Below, in pieces: positions 32,687 to 44,534 of a stretch of DNA of 64,000 nucleotides (the stretch's first letter is position 1; the number at the start of each line of letters is the position of its first letter). The notes under the pieces are model-generated. The model saw only the letters and a program-made list of their open reading frames with translations. It was not told the origin of the DNA and did no database searches. Source of the stretch: Clarkia xantiana subsp. parviflora (Eukaryota > Streptophyta > Magnoliopsida > Myrtales > Onagraceae). The position numbers were made by a program, and so were the translations under genes. The DNA lies in the NCBI GenBank assembly GCA_036873135.1, contig JAPTYO010000010.1:12124134-12188133 (forward strand), read 5' to 3'.

Positions 32687-34507
32687 TCTTAGTTTTTGAA
32701 GATGATCCTTCATTCTTCTGGAGCCAAAGTTGCAGTTTTGTGGTATCATTTTCCTTTCAAGATGTGTTATTCATTGTTAGTAACTGGAAAACCTTTCTAT
32801 AGAGTATAAGTTACTGATAACCGGTTTTGTAGAAGCCGCGTTTTGCTCTTGATTATTGCCAACTTTAAAGTTCAGCTACACTTATTTGGTGTTGATCTCT
32901 TAGGATTTAATTAGTGAGACCTAAACAAAATGGATTTTTTTTTTTAATAATTTGCTAGTTCAAATTTTGTTTGTGGATAAATCGCTAGCTTCGTCGTAAT
33001 TAAATAAAAACTGAGAAACCGACTAAACGACTAAATTTCCTCCATCTACGTAGTAGTCATTCTTAATCAAAAGTAAACTACGGAGCTAATTTGTCCATGC
33101 ACGAAACCTTCTATCAAATTGTTAAAAAAAACTTCAATTTCTCGAGTAACCATACTTTAACTAGCAACTTTTGAAGAAACAAACTCATATTTATAGGGCT
33201 AACAATTCGTGCATGTTGGCCCAAAAAAAAAAAAACATTTCGTGCATGCTATTGTGCGGTAATAATTTTGTGTTAAACCGCTCAAACACGCACAATAAAC
33301 CTATTGTGACATATTTTACAAACACGAACATAACACACAATTTTTCATGTCGTTCTACGGTTGTATTAAGTTATTTAACTGTACATCTAAGGAGATCTTT
33401 AAGCAAAATATTGAAATAATAAACTTCATATAGTATAAAATATGAAGTAATATGTCATATTTCACAAATTCTTATTATATAGAGATGATAAATTTTAAAA
33501 ATTAAACAACTAATTTAAGTTTTAAAAACTATTAAACATTATTTATTCAAAATAATATTCAAGAATCAGAGTTAAAAGCACGACTATATCACATTGTGAA
33601 TTTGTGATACTTAAATATGAAAATTATACAAAAATTATATCGTATTAACATTTTATCGTATATTTGCATAAATACTGTTCTTTTTTCTTGCGTTTTGTTT
33701 TGTTTAAGAAACTGTAGGGGTGAGCGCAGGACAAACATGCGATATTTTTTAGGAAAATTTCTCTAACCCTCGTTTTCGGGATTTTCCTAGCCCTAATTCT
33801 AAATTAAACATCTGAAAAATTCTCTACTTGGTCGGGACGGGCTAGGACAACCCGTTTACACATAAGTTTGATAATAAATCTAGCTCAAACTCAAAATACA
33901 AGTTCAAGTTCAAACATTCATCAAGTTTACGAACTCATACATCAAGTTCACAAATACATTCATCAAGTTCACACATGTAGATTAAGTTCTACAATACTAA
34001 CACTAGCATTCGAGCTGTGGGTTATGGCTACGCTAGTAATACTAATACTTACAGTTACTACTTACTAGCTATTAGGCTATGGGTGTTTTATTTTATTTTA
34101 TATTCCTTTAAGTATATTTAGATTATTTAAGTTGTAAAATATTGAACTATGGTAAATAATAACTAGAACATTCGGGACTTTCAGGACTTTTTAAAAAAAT
34201 CTCTAACCCTAGTCCGAGCCCTAGTTTGGAGTAAAAGTCTCTCCCATATGGACTCGGACACAACTTCCAAACGGGCTCGGGACGGGTTGGTTACTCGGGA
34301 CTTCGGGTTTGTCGGAGTTATGCTCCGCCTAAGAAAATGTAAACCTACTTTTATAGGCTGCAATGGCAAAATGTCGTAATATTTAATATAAGAGAGGGGT
34401 GAAAAGGAGCGGTCATTCAATTACAGCCCTCCCCCTCCGAATTCAAAATGCTTCCGCCAGGAGAAGCTAAACCTTAGCTAGGGTTTCTGAACAGAAAGCT
34501 CGCTAAG
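32687..34507. other. Intergenic region between zinc-finger gene and POT1
   Basis: The first 200 bases are probably the zinc-finger gene's 3' UTR. The rest is AT-rich with no recognisable gene. Around 33860-33980 a short repeat of 'catcaagttcacaaat'-like units occurs. From about 33710 to 34330 phrases such as 'aggggtgagcgcagg' and 'cgggacgggctagga' suggest an old non-autonomous hAT-like repeat, without clear boundaries. The POT1 promoter must lie in the last few hundred bases. Confidence 0.45.
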
Positions 34508-37500
34508 ATGGAGATGGCGGATGGGGATGGGGATGACTACAGGTTCCTCAAACTGAGGGACGCAGCCTCCAGTCTCAATCAGAGGGTGAGCTTCATTGGT
34601 GTCATTTTTGAGTTCTGCTTTCCTCGGCGATCCAAAGGCTCCGGTAAGTTTCTCTTTCGAGTCTACTTTGCCAAGGAGACGAATCTGTTTAGTTTTTCTG
34701 GCGATGAAGACAAAAAAGGCCGGACTTACAGCTGCTACCAGTCATTGACTGGCGTGGTAGTAGAGTGATGATCAAGTCTAGATAAAGGTTTTTTACTGAG
34801 CCAGTTCATTGTAGTCATTTTTCTTATTTCGTAGTTCCGTATGTCTTAGAAATGTGGAAGAGAATTAGATATCACTTCCTTTTTACCACAGCCTAGCGTA
34901 ATGTTCCTGGTGAAAAGCCTTAAACTTCATGAATTTGTTTCTGAGGATTTACTCTATAGGTTATACTTGAAATGTGCTGTTCGATTAACATATTAAATTA
35001 TTTGGCTGCGTTGAAAACTCCACGCAGGGGATCTTTGTTTCAGCTTGTCGCTGTAAAAATTTGCTTTGAATGATCCTTTTGAATTTATTTGATTTTTTCA
35101 AAGATTTTCCGCCGAACTTGATTCCATTTTCCGTTCTCTTTTATGATGTACTATGCTTCCTTGCAGATTATTTTGTCAGCATAAAGTTAATAGATGAATC
35201 ATATCCAAAACCTGGTATAACAGTCAACATTTATGCTGAAGATGCTAAGAAGCTTCCTTTAGTTGCTTCACCTGGAGATATAGCTCAGCTTTCTCATGTT
35301 CTGGTACTTTTAGCTTTTTTGGTTGCTTTACAATCTTATTTTAGCTGCACGTTTCGAAGTTGGGATTTGGGAGTAGAGTATTATGCTATTCTCTTTTCAC
35401 AATTCAAGCAAAGCCTTCTCCAAAATTTGCTACTCTGCCTCCTCAACCTACATGACACGCTTCATTTTATTATAGATGTGGCTTTTGATACTCCACTTGG
35501 TAGTTTCTGCATGCCATGCAAAAAAGACGACATTTTAGTTCAAATTGCAAGTTTGGAAAGGCCACCATTCTTCCATTTTACTGGAAGATATGACTAGATT
35601 ATCTACATTCCTTTGGGCACTTTTGTCAATATTCCAATGGTTTGCGTTCCTTTGGCTGAATCATTTTAGCCTTAAATGTAAAGAAATCTGATAGGAGGTC
35701 AATATTGTTCCTCTTTCTATTTATGTTTTGAGGTTACACCTACCTCAAGGGTCTTGGTGTTAATCTCCTGTAAGTCTTTGCAATAGCGAAAATATAGGTT
35801 AACCAATATACCTATACAGTAGATTTTGATGAAAAATTCACCAAATTCATCAACTATAGTTTTGCCTTCTTTTCTCCACAGATGAAGCCAAATGGGAATG
35901 ATTTCTATGCGCTTTACAATAAGAAATATTCATCATTTGCTTTATTTAAAGGCATTGACGGTGAAGAATTTATTCCCTACCAAGTTTCTTCAAAATATTC
36001 ATCAATAGAGTTGGACAAGAAGTTTATAGAAAATCTCAGAAAGTGGCTGGTCAATTTTCAGCTCGAAGCAGGTAATCTCTAAACTTCAGTAAGTGCACTG
36101 TTTTCTAAAATTTCGTTTCGCTTGATTATATCTTGTGCATTGATATGTAATTGGTGATTTCGGCAATTAGTTAAATGTCACATAAGTGTAGCCAGAAGCA
36201 TGTCATCACATTTAGATGAGATAAGATCAGTTTATGTTTTGGCTTGACTAGTGAAGTAAAATTAACTGCTTATATGCACTACGTTAGACCTCCAAATAAT
36301 TTAGAGGTGTAAGTTGCTTAGCGCAGATACTTTATTTCGGGATTTTTATTTTTACTGCTCAATAAGTTAAGGTGTTTTCAATCATTGTAGTTTGACTCTA
36401 CAATTCTTTATCTGTTCCAACTGTGAACCTACTTTGTAGATCCAAATGACTTGTCTATGTTTCAACACATTAAGCGAGGTGAAAGGCATAAATTTGTTGC
36501 TAAGGTAATTAACCATGACACTTTCTAATCCCTGCAGAACTTTAAGGCTGTTTAAATTTTGGACAAGTTATGGAGAGTTGCAAAGCCAAGTTTTTATTAT
36601 TATTATTATGATTATGATATTTAATATCATATGATTCATATGCATGTTAAATCCATCTCTCTGGTGTTTGCTATCCTAGATTCTTCATAAGTGCGAGGTT
36701 GTCAAAGATGAGTGGATCATGTTCATTTGGGATGGGACTGATGCCCCGACCAATAATATTGAATCAAAGTGAGTTGGTTTTGAGTCCTGATTGCTTCTTG
36801 TTTATTTTATTTTTTACACCAGTGGTATAAATATAATTAACAGCACCAAGAAGGAACAATCATAAAAAGTTGTATACCAAATGACTTCAAATCCATGATT
36901 CCTCGTTTGTTGTTGTCTATTTGCTGCATTTGTTTCTGTAGTTTGATATGCCATAGTGAACTAAATTTGGACTTTTGGACAGGTTGGCAGATGAGATGAA
37001 TAATCCTCTCAATCTACACAGAGAACCAGAGTTATTGCCGAGAGATGTGTTGTGCACATTTCCTAGGGTTGGAACCATCTTAAGGGTGATGGTGGACGAG
37101 GGCAATGCGAATTGCGGAGTTGGTTTCTTAAAAACAGGCCACTGGGTGAACTTCCATGACATAGTTTGTGAAGTTCATGATGGATTATGGTATGGTGTAT
37201 TGATATCCACCACAAAACTGCGATACATACCACAGGATCACCGCAACATTTTGAGTTACGAAAGGTTACTACTCTTAACTCTGAATTAGTATATATTGGC
37301 AAATTCACATGATAACTTTTATTATCATTTTACATTTAGAAATTTTACTGTACAAAGTCTGATAACCTTTTTTTCCTTATCCGGTGACTTTTGACCCAGT
37401 AATTATGATCAACGGTTGTCATCAAAACTTGGTCGAGTATCCTACTGGGTCTTTCCTAAAACTTCAGAAGTTACAGGTACTCAGATTTGTAGTCCTTTTC

Positions 37501-38412
37501 TGCTAGATATTGCAACCACAAGAGCTGTTCCTTCTGACATCATCTTGGACATCTTTTTCACGTTGTATTTCTTAAATTGACAGTGGTTGACCATGAGGAT
37601 GCCCCTTGTGCTTCGCTAATGGATGTTATCACTTATCCTAAGGTACCCGAATTCAATACTTATTTGGAATCTCTATCATAGGCAAAAGATCTATCCATAT
37701 CATGCCCTCGTTTTTATTGTCATAATTCATGTGTTCTAAATTCGATGTTCAGACCAATTTATGTAATTTGCATATTGGTATATGTTATTACTATGCTGCA
37801 GATTGTTACACGGCTCGTAATTCATATATGCTTCAAAGTCATATCTATTTACTGGATGAAGTTGAAAAAATTGGGTTGTAGTATATACTTTAATCTCTGT
37901 TCTAATTTTTCATGCTTTAAAAAGTAAAGCTGCCCTCTTCTTACAGGTTATTGCAAAGTTCAAATGTTTTGTTCGAGTAGTTGCTGTATTTCCTTGGCCA
38001 CCAGAGCAGTTCCTCTCTCCTAATGGGGTATATAGGGTTAGGCTAACTCTTGAAGATCCAACCGCTCGAATCCACGCCTATTTGTACGGAGAAGATGGGG
38101 TATATGCTCATTACCAAATTATTTGTATACAAGTTTTTCCATTTGTTTATGGTTATTCTGATTCTTCTATCGACTTAATGTCGCTAACAGGATAAGTTTT
38201 TTGACCGGGCCATTCCTGCTGATGTTCTTAGAAGAAAGGTAAACAAACTGATTGGAGTTCATGAAAATGCCCAACTGAAACCCGATGAGTATTCTGTGAG
38301 GAGCCCGCCAGTGGTGCAATGTTGCTTGAAATCTTATTACCTTGACAAGGACGACCCTTGGGGTACAAGACAATATCGGGTTTTCGGGACACGGTTAATG
38401 GGATCGTCATAG
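34508..38412 (+). CDS. POT1: Protection of telomeres 1 (POT1)
   Basis: Ten exons: 34508-34643, 35167-35303, 35882-36071, 36440-36504, 36680-36768, 36983-37264, 37400-37476, 37584-37642, 37947-38099, 38191-38412. Phases agree, giving about 469 residues, close to Arabidopsis POT1a/b. The first OB fold covers about residues 10-150 (DDYRFLKLRDAASSLNQRV, then IKLIDESYPKPGITVNIYAE, PGDIAQLSHV, KYSSFALFKG). A second OB-like region follows (VVKDEWIMFIWDGTDAPTNN, LPRDVLCTFPRVGTILRV, HDGLWYGVL). The C-terminus (FPWPPEQFLSPNGVYRVRLT, LEDPTARIHAYLYGEDG, SYYLDKDDPWGTRQYRVFGT) is also typical of plant POT1. POT1 proteins bind telomeric single-stranded DNA or, in Arabidopsis POT1a, assist telomerase. The start has two close ATGs (34508 and 34514). 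No lesion seen. Confidence 0.95.
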
Positions 38413-38714
38413 CAAGCTATAATGTTTTGGTTGTTTGTAACTTGTATATGGATTGATTCTGTGATGTAGATATTTTGGTAAATACTTGTCAATGGTTTTG
38501 ACATTAAACCCAGTATTAGTTTCTCAGGCATAGCTGAAGTAAGCATAGGAAAGTTGCTTTTTTGGTGTTGGGACCATTTTGCATCCCACCAAAGCTTGCT
38601 TTATCAGCGTGAAACTTGCACATCATCCTGCAGTAATTTTTTTTTTGGTAAAACTAAACTTTGAGTTTATGCTAAAACAGTTTGAATTTACCTTTTAAAA
38701 AAATAAAAAATTTA

Positions 38715-39455
38715 GGGTTAAATGTAATTTTCACACCATATGTTTAACCGAATGTAGTTTTTAGTATCGGATGTTTGGTTTTGTATATTATTTGTACCAA
38801 ACGTTTGAAAAAAATGTGGCTTTTGGTACATCAGTAAGTTTTGACCGTTATATGATATGTGCAAATTACGTGACCGACCTTAAACTTTTAATTTTATTTA
38901 AGTTAGTTCCTCAAATATATTCATAACTTTTATTTTGTTTAATTTAGTACTAAAACTTCAAAATCGAACCCAATTGACCTAGCTGGACCTAGGTCCGACC
39001 CTGGGTCGGGGTCGCTAAACCCAGCCGACCTGGACCCAAGGTCGGACTTAACCTTAAGCTAGGTCCGGCTAGGTGAATTGGGACGTAGCCTCATTGACCC
39101 GTTTGGGGCTAGGTCCCAATTGACCTAACCGACCTAAAATAGAGCTAGGTCCGACCCTCAGGGTCGGCTGGGTCCGGCGACCTGACCCAGGTCGGACCTA
39201 GGCCTAGGCTAGGCCCGACTAGGTCAATTAGGTTCGATTTTGAAGTTTTATAATTAAATTCAACAAAATAAAAGTTAGAAATATATTTGAGGGACTAAAT
39301 TGAACAAATTGAAAAGTTTAAGGTCGGTCACGTGACTTGCAAACAGCCAAAATTAACGGTCAACTAACGGATGTACCAAAAACATACAAAACCAAACACC
39401 TGGTACTAAAATACACATTCGGTCAAACATACGGTATGAAAAATACATTTAATAC
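38715..39455. mobile_element. MULE-type MITE with CTAGG-rich core
   Basis: The left end is GGGTTAAATGTAATTTTCAC and the right end AAAATACATTTAATAC, with long inverted arms ('gtttggttttgtata' with 'tacaaaaccaaacac'). The core has many TAGGTC/GACCTA motifs in inverted orientation. Flanks AAAAATTTA and AAATTTTTA match at 7 of 9. Close relative of 48555-49235. Confidence 0.8.
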
Positions 39456-39611
39456 AAATTTTTATAATTTTTCATTTAAAAAGTGATGAAAATCGCACAG
39501 TGAGAAAGTAGTGGGTATCTTATGTATGTTATGCTATAAAATGTTTAGACTCAAATATTTATTTGCGTGCATCTCACAATCAAGATATATAATTTTGATT
39601 GAAATAATATA

Positions 39612-40291
39612 GGGTTAAGAACATATGAAAGGTTATCACCCATGTTAACAGGAGAGGTCTGAAATTTAAAAAGTTAATAACGGAGTTCTGAAATTTCAAT
39701 TTTGTTGATTTGAGGTTTTCCGTCCATTTTTAGGGTTAAATTTAACAGAATTGTGTGAAATGACATTTTTGCCCCTTTAATATTTTGTTTTATTTAATAT
39801 CTTATTAAGGAAATGTGAAATGACAATTTTACCCATAAAATCAAATTAAAACCACCCAACTCCGGCCACCGCCACCCGACTCCGGCCACCGCCACCTCGG
39901 CTCCGGCGACCCGACTCCGGCCACCACCTCAGCCAAAAAAGCCCCGATCGGAGCCCAATCGGGACCGGTGGCTCCGATTTGGGCCCGATCGGAGCCTTGG
40001 TGGTGGTCGCCGGAGTACGGTGGTGGTCGCCGGAGTACGGTTGGTGGAGCCGTGGTGGCTTCAATGGCATTTTGGTCTTTTCACTTCAAGCATGTGAGGG
40101 ACACACTTGATAGAAGGGTATTTTGGAAATTTATTTTATTTCCGGTCACATGCCAAGCATGTGACCAACTTCCGTTAGTTTTAACGGAAAAAACTAACGG
40201 ATACCGCTGTTATCAACAAAACTGAAATTTCAGACCTCCGTTATTAACATTTTAAATTTCAGACATCTCTGATAGTATAGGTTATTAACCC
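39612..40291. mobile_element. MULE-type MITE with GC-rich core
   Basis: Ends GGGTTAAGAACATATGAAAG and ATAGGTTATTAACCC. Flanks AATAATATA and AATAACATA match at 8 of 9. The core (39850-40050) contains GCCACCNCC repeats and CCGATCGGAGCC motifs. Related to 41636-42529. Confidence 0.83.
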
Positions 40292-40446
40292 AATAACATA
40301 ATACAAGTATACAAGGAATGTAAGGTTGCATAGAATATTTTGATATAGTTCGAACAGTTCTAATTTCTAATGTTGTATGTACTAGATCGACAACTGTAGA
40401 TCCCAGCAGGCGCTTTTACTTACTTCCTCCGCCGCCGTCGTCAGAA

Positions 40447-43400
40447 ATGGCGCCAACGATGGAAATCAAGCTGTCTCGGTCCAGCCGCATCTACAGGCCT
40501 TCTGTAGGTTCTTCTCTCATCTCTTACCTGTTGCTCTGTGATTTTCATATTGAGTATATTCCAATTTTCTCACTGTCCTCAGGAACCTCTTGAAGGCAAA
40601 ATCGTCATCAAATCCAATTCCTCGACATCTCATTACGGAATTCGCCTCTCCATTAATGGATCCGTCAACATGCAGGTACTAATGGCTGTACTTCAACCTT
40701 GTCTGCATACGTAATCTGATTTCTACGATTGATCGGATGGTGTTTCGATTATTTCTTCATCTTTCAAGTTTCGTGTTCACAATGTATGCTGTGGTAAATT
40801 TACAGATTCGTGGAGGATCGGCTGGGATTGTTGAGTCCTTAGTTGGCGCGCTTAAGCCTATGATAATCGTGTGAGATGTTGCTTCGTTTTCTTTGCTTTG
40901 ATTTGCTCATTGGATTGAGCTACTTTAATGAAAATCACGCGACCACAGTTCTGTTTATTTGATAAGCATATTGAAACTGTAACCATTAACTTGTGGCAAC
41001 TTCTTGGAGCTCTCTCTGGTCACTAATATGATTTTGACATTGGAACAGGAAGAAGAGCATCGAGGTTGGATCCCCTGGAAAGATAACTTCAGGTACAACC
41101 GAGGTAATATATCTGGTAATACAGACTGATTTAGAGAGAATTAAAGACATCTTGCTGGTTTCTCAAACAAGGATGAGATACTAATGATGAGATATATGCA
41201 AATAATTCAGCTCGAGAGTGTTCATCGCGGTCCTTGCTCATTTAGTACACCCTGCTGTTGTCTGTTGGAACTTCGAATTGCTTTGTTTGCATAACACTGC
41301 TCTTTAATCTTTTCGGATATAGGCTCTGTAAATTTATGTGCACAGCATTAGAGGTGGCATTCTTCTACTGACTACTTAGTCGGTCTCATGCTCCTGCTAC
41401 TAATTACGGCTCATTTCTGCAGATACCTTTTTCAATTATCGCAAGACAGTCAAGAGAGGACAGTAATGAAAAGTTTTACGAAACATTCCATGGGGCTAAT
41501 ATCAGTATCCAGGTAAATAATCATCTCCTGCTTTAAGCCTTGCCAGACAAGTTTGATGTTGGGTGTGTTACTAAGAAAAGAGCCATTAGGCTAAATGACT
41601 TGCACAATAAGTATTTCAGGAATGGATATTCTCAAGGGTCAATAACCTGGGAGAGGTCTGAAGTTTGGCCCTTGTGAATTTGAGAGGTCTGAAGTTTGAA
41701 ATGGTGATAACAAAGGTCTGAAGTTTCAACTTGTAGATAATAGAGGTCTCCGTTAGTTTTTTCCGTTAAAACTGACGGAAGTTGGTCATGTGCATTGCAT
41801 GTGACCAGAAATAAAAAAAAATTCCAAAAATACCCTTCTTGCATCTCACATGATTCAATGAAAAGACGAAAATACCCTTAAGGCCACCACCCAACTCCAG
41901 CCACCACCACGGCTCCGGCCGGCCACCACCCTCTCCGACGACCGCCACCACCGAGCTCCGATCGGAGCTATGTGGCTCCGATTTGGGGCCACAGAGCTCC
42001 AAATCGGAGCTCTGTGGCTCCGATCGGGGGAGCTCTGTGGCCCCAAATCGGAGCCACAGAGCTCCGATCGGAGCCACCGAGCTCCGATCGGAGCTTTGTG
42101 GCTCCGATTTGGGCCCAATCGGGGCCGGTGGCTCCGATTTGGGCCCAATTGAGGCCGTGGTGGCGGTCGTCGGAGAGGGTGGTGGCCTGCCGGAGAGGGT
42201 GGTGGTCGCCGGAGAGAGTGGTGGTCGCCGGAGAGGGTGGTGGCCGGCCGGAGCCGTGGTGGTGGTCGGAGTTGGGTTAGATTTAAATTATGGACAGGGG
42301 TATTTTTGTCATTTCATCTTTATATTAATTAAACTTTTTATTAATTCAAATATTACAAAAGGGTATTTTTGACATTTCACACGGTTCTGTTAAATTTGAC
42401 AGAAAATTTGGACGGAAAACCTAAAAATCACAAAGTCCAAACTTCAGACCTCTGTTATCACCATTTCAATCTTCAGACCTCTCAAATTAACAAGGGCCAA
42501 ACTTCAGACCTCTCCCAGGTTATTGACCCTATTCTCAATTCTTCAAACTGCTATTGTGCAGTTCGAGCTTTCAAAGTAGACTCCAGACAGAACTTCCATG
42601 ATACTGCAAAAGTTTCTCTGATTTGTGTAATGCTTGACAAATTCTGTATAGTATCTGTTAACTGCAGATGTAGTGAGAGGTTACCTACAGAAACCCCTGT
42701 CTACGACAATGGAGTTCATTGTTGAAAGTGATAAAGGTATCAATTATCCTTCTTGATTTTGGAGTTCAAAAACATAGGTTAAAATCATCAATACTCTACT
42801 TACTGTCTTTCATTTTCTGCAGCTGAGTTACTTGAGCAGCCAGAATCCCCAGAAATGGTTATCTTTTACATCACTCAAGATACTCAAAAGCACCCATTAC
42901 TTCCTGCACTGAAGTCTGGTCTGAATTTATCACCTCTCCTTTCAAATGCATTATACGTCTTTCAAATGAATCCTGAATCGTGCATATTCTTCCATGTTTT
43001 GGTCGATAGTACAATAGTAACCTACTCACGTTCATGACCAGATGTCCATTCACTTAGGTGTTTGGCTTTTTAAAGCCACTTCTCTGCAACTGCATAATGA
43101 TCACTAAAATTGTCTGCCCTCTATTTGCTGAGACTAAAGTTTTTCTGTACATTTTACATATGTGTATATACTACTATACTCTACTACTCTTAAATCGTTC
43201 TGAAGATGCAATTTGCTATAGGGGGTTTCAGAGTTACTGGAAGAATATCCACCCTATGCTCTCTGTCAGATCCCATCAGTGGTGAACTTGTTGTAGAATC
43301 ATCTGCAGTTCCTATCCATTCTATCGACTTGCAGCTACTCCGAATCGAGTCAATTATTTTTGGAGAGACAATAATTACAGAAACATCCTTGGTACAGACA

Positions 43401-43907
43401 ACCCAGGTACGCAGTAATTCTTGAAGACTATTTCTGTGAAATGCTCTTTTGTATTAACAAAGTTCAAAATGTATTTCTGTTCCTGCCCCCAGATAGCAGA
43501 CGGAGATGTATGTCGTCATATGGCTTTGCCCATCCATGTTATTCCTCCTCGCCTCTTAACTGGTCCAACTGTCTTAGCTGGGTAAGTGGCACTTTTTAAG
43601 TAGTCGGTCTTACCATAACTCCAATAGAAAGCTCTGAGACTCCATTGTTGACATTACTATGCAGACCTTTCTCAGTTGAGTATAAAGTCTCCGTAGTGAT
43701 TAGCTTTCAATCGGAACTATCCAAGATGCATTCAAAATCGGACCCTAGAACTCCTAGACTATGGGTAAACAAACTGCCCCTGGCTATTGCCATCCTTCAC
43801 ATTGTTGTTTGTTCATTCCTTTTTAATATGATAAGAATTAAGTTTGTTTCTGGGAATTTCAGACGGCAATGGAAACTCTACCTCTCGAACTGGTTCGAAC
43901 AAGGTGA
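40447..43907 (+). CDS. VPS26C: VPS26C / DSCR3-like retriever subunit
   Basis: Eleven exons: 40447-40503, 40583-40675, 40806-40870, 41049-41103, 41423-41512, 42652-42736, 42823-42918, 43222-43406, 43493-43581, 43665-43764, 43863-43907; phases agree, about 319 residues. The arrestin-like fold is recognised by MEIKLSRSSRIYRPSEPLEG, EVGSPGKITSGTTEIPFSI, YLLTADVVRGYL, MEFIVESDKAELLE, GGFRVTGRISTLCSLSDPIS, IESIIFGETIITETSLVQTT, ADGDVCRHMALPIHV and the end LPLELVRTR. VPS26C is the retriever (Commander-associated) member of the VPS26 family and recycles endosomal cargo; the Arabidopsis protein is needed for normal root-hair growth. Exon 6 must start at 42652, after TATAG, to keep the frame; a nearer CAG at 42665-42667 would break it. 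Intron 5 contains a 0.9-kb MITE with a palindrome array. Confidence 0.94.
41636..42529. mobile_element. Long MULE-type MITE in VPS26C intron 5
   Basis: Perfect inverted ends GGGTCAATAACCTGGGAGAG and TCTCCCAGGTTATTGACCC, with perfect 9-bp direct repeats TATTCTCAA at 41627-41635 and 42530-42538. The arms are AT-rich ('ggtctgaagttt'), then CCACCACC/GGTGGTGG repeats. The core (41953-42150) is a GC-rich array of the palindrome GCTCCGATCGGAGC and variants. Overlapping frames on both strands (60-129 codons) come from the repeat and do not look like genes. Confidence 0.9.
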
Positions 43908-44534
43908 AGAATCATATTCAGGTTTTCTAATGACACTGCTTCTGAAACTGCCTTGAATTGCTGTTCTTGCTCCCTGGTTTGTCTGAAAGCTGTGCCATGT
44001 TTTACTTGAATGCTGGATGTTTGACATAAAGTTAACATTAGCCTAGTCCTTTTTTCTGATATTTATATAATGAAGTGTTAATTATCAATCATGTTTCAGC
44101 AATTTTTTGTCTAATATTTTGCTAACACAAATGTGTACAAATTGCTAACTCCATTAATATATCCGTCTAACTTGGACAAAATGTGTCATGTGATGAAGAA
44201 AATTGCTATGGCAATTTGTTTGACTGTCCGAACATCAATATACATTTTGCTCGTTTACCCAAACATTATTAGTTAGTAAATTGTTCGATTGCCAAATCAT
44301 TAGCTAGCAATTTTCGTTATTTTTTCATCATTCTGCCCAAGTTAGACAGATAGGTTTATGTAGCTAGCAATTTGTATACTTGAAAACCTTAGCTAGCAAA
44401 ATGTTCGGAAACAAAAAAAAAAAAACACAACTATCGAAACACAGCCTGCAAATCAATTGGAATTTATTGCTAACACCATAAAGGCAGTCTTGTTTTGTTC
44501 CAACGACAATACAAACCTTAAAACCAAACAACAA
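43908..44534. other. Convergent intergenic region (VPS26C / mutarotase 3' ends) with a foldback MITE
   Basis: Holds both 3' UTRs and, from about 44090 to 44425, a foldback element. No gene. Confidence 0.6.
44090..44425. mobile_element. Foldback MITE, about 330 bp
   Basis: Left arm phrases 'tttgctaacacaaatgtgta', 'caaattgctaac' and 'ccgtctaacttgg' return inverted on the right as 'cccaagttagacag', 'gctagcaatttgta' and 'cttagctagcaaaatg'. The core includes two copies of 'tagctagcaattt'-like sequence. A related, more decayed copy seems present at 2800-3060. Boundaries are approximate. Confidence 0.65.

Larger units (their letters stand above)
38413..40446. other. Intergenic region with two MULE-type MITEs
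   Basis: POT1 3' UTR is expected in the first 150-200 bases. The remainder is mostly two MITEs (38715-39455 and 39612-40291). The last 150 bases (40300-40446) should hold the VPS26C promoter and leader. No gene is seen. Confidence 0.6.

Noticed and set aside
41855..42372. Several overlapping 60-129-codon frames on both strands
   Set aside because: They come from the low-complexity palindromic core of the MITE in VPS26C intron 5; the translations are repeats of SDRSHRAPIG-like units without a family match.
42661..42667. CAG at 42665-42667 as the acceptor of VPS26C exon 6
   Set aside because: It would leave exon 5 and exon 6 out of phase; the acceptor at 42650-42651 restores YLLTADVVRGYL and the frame.
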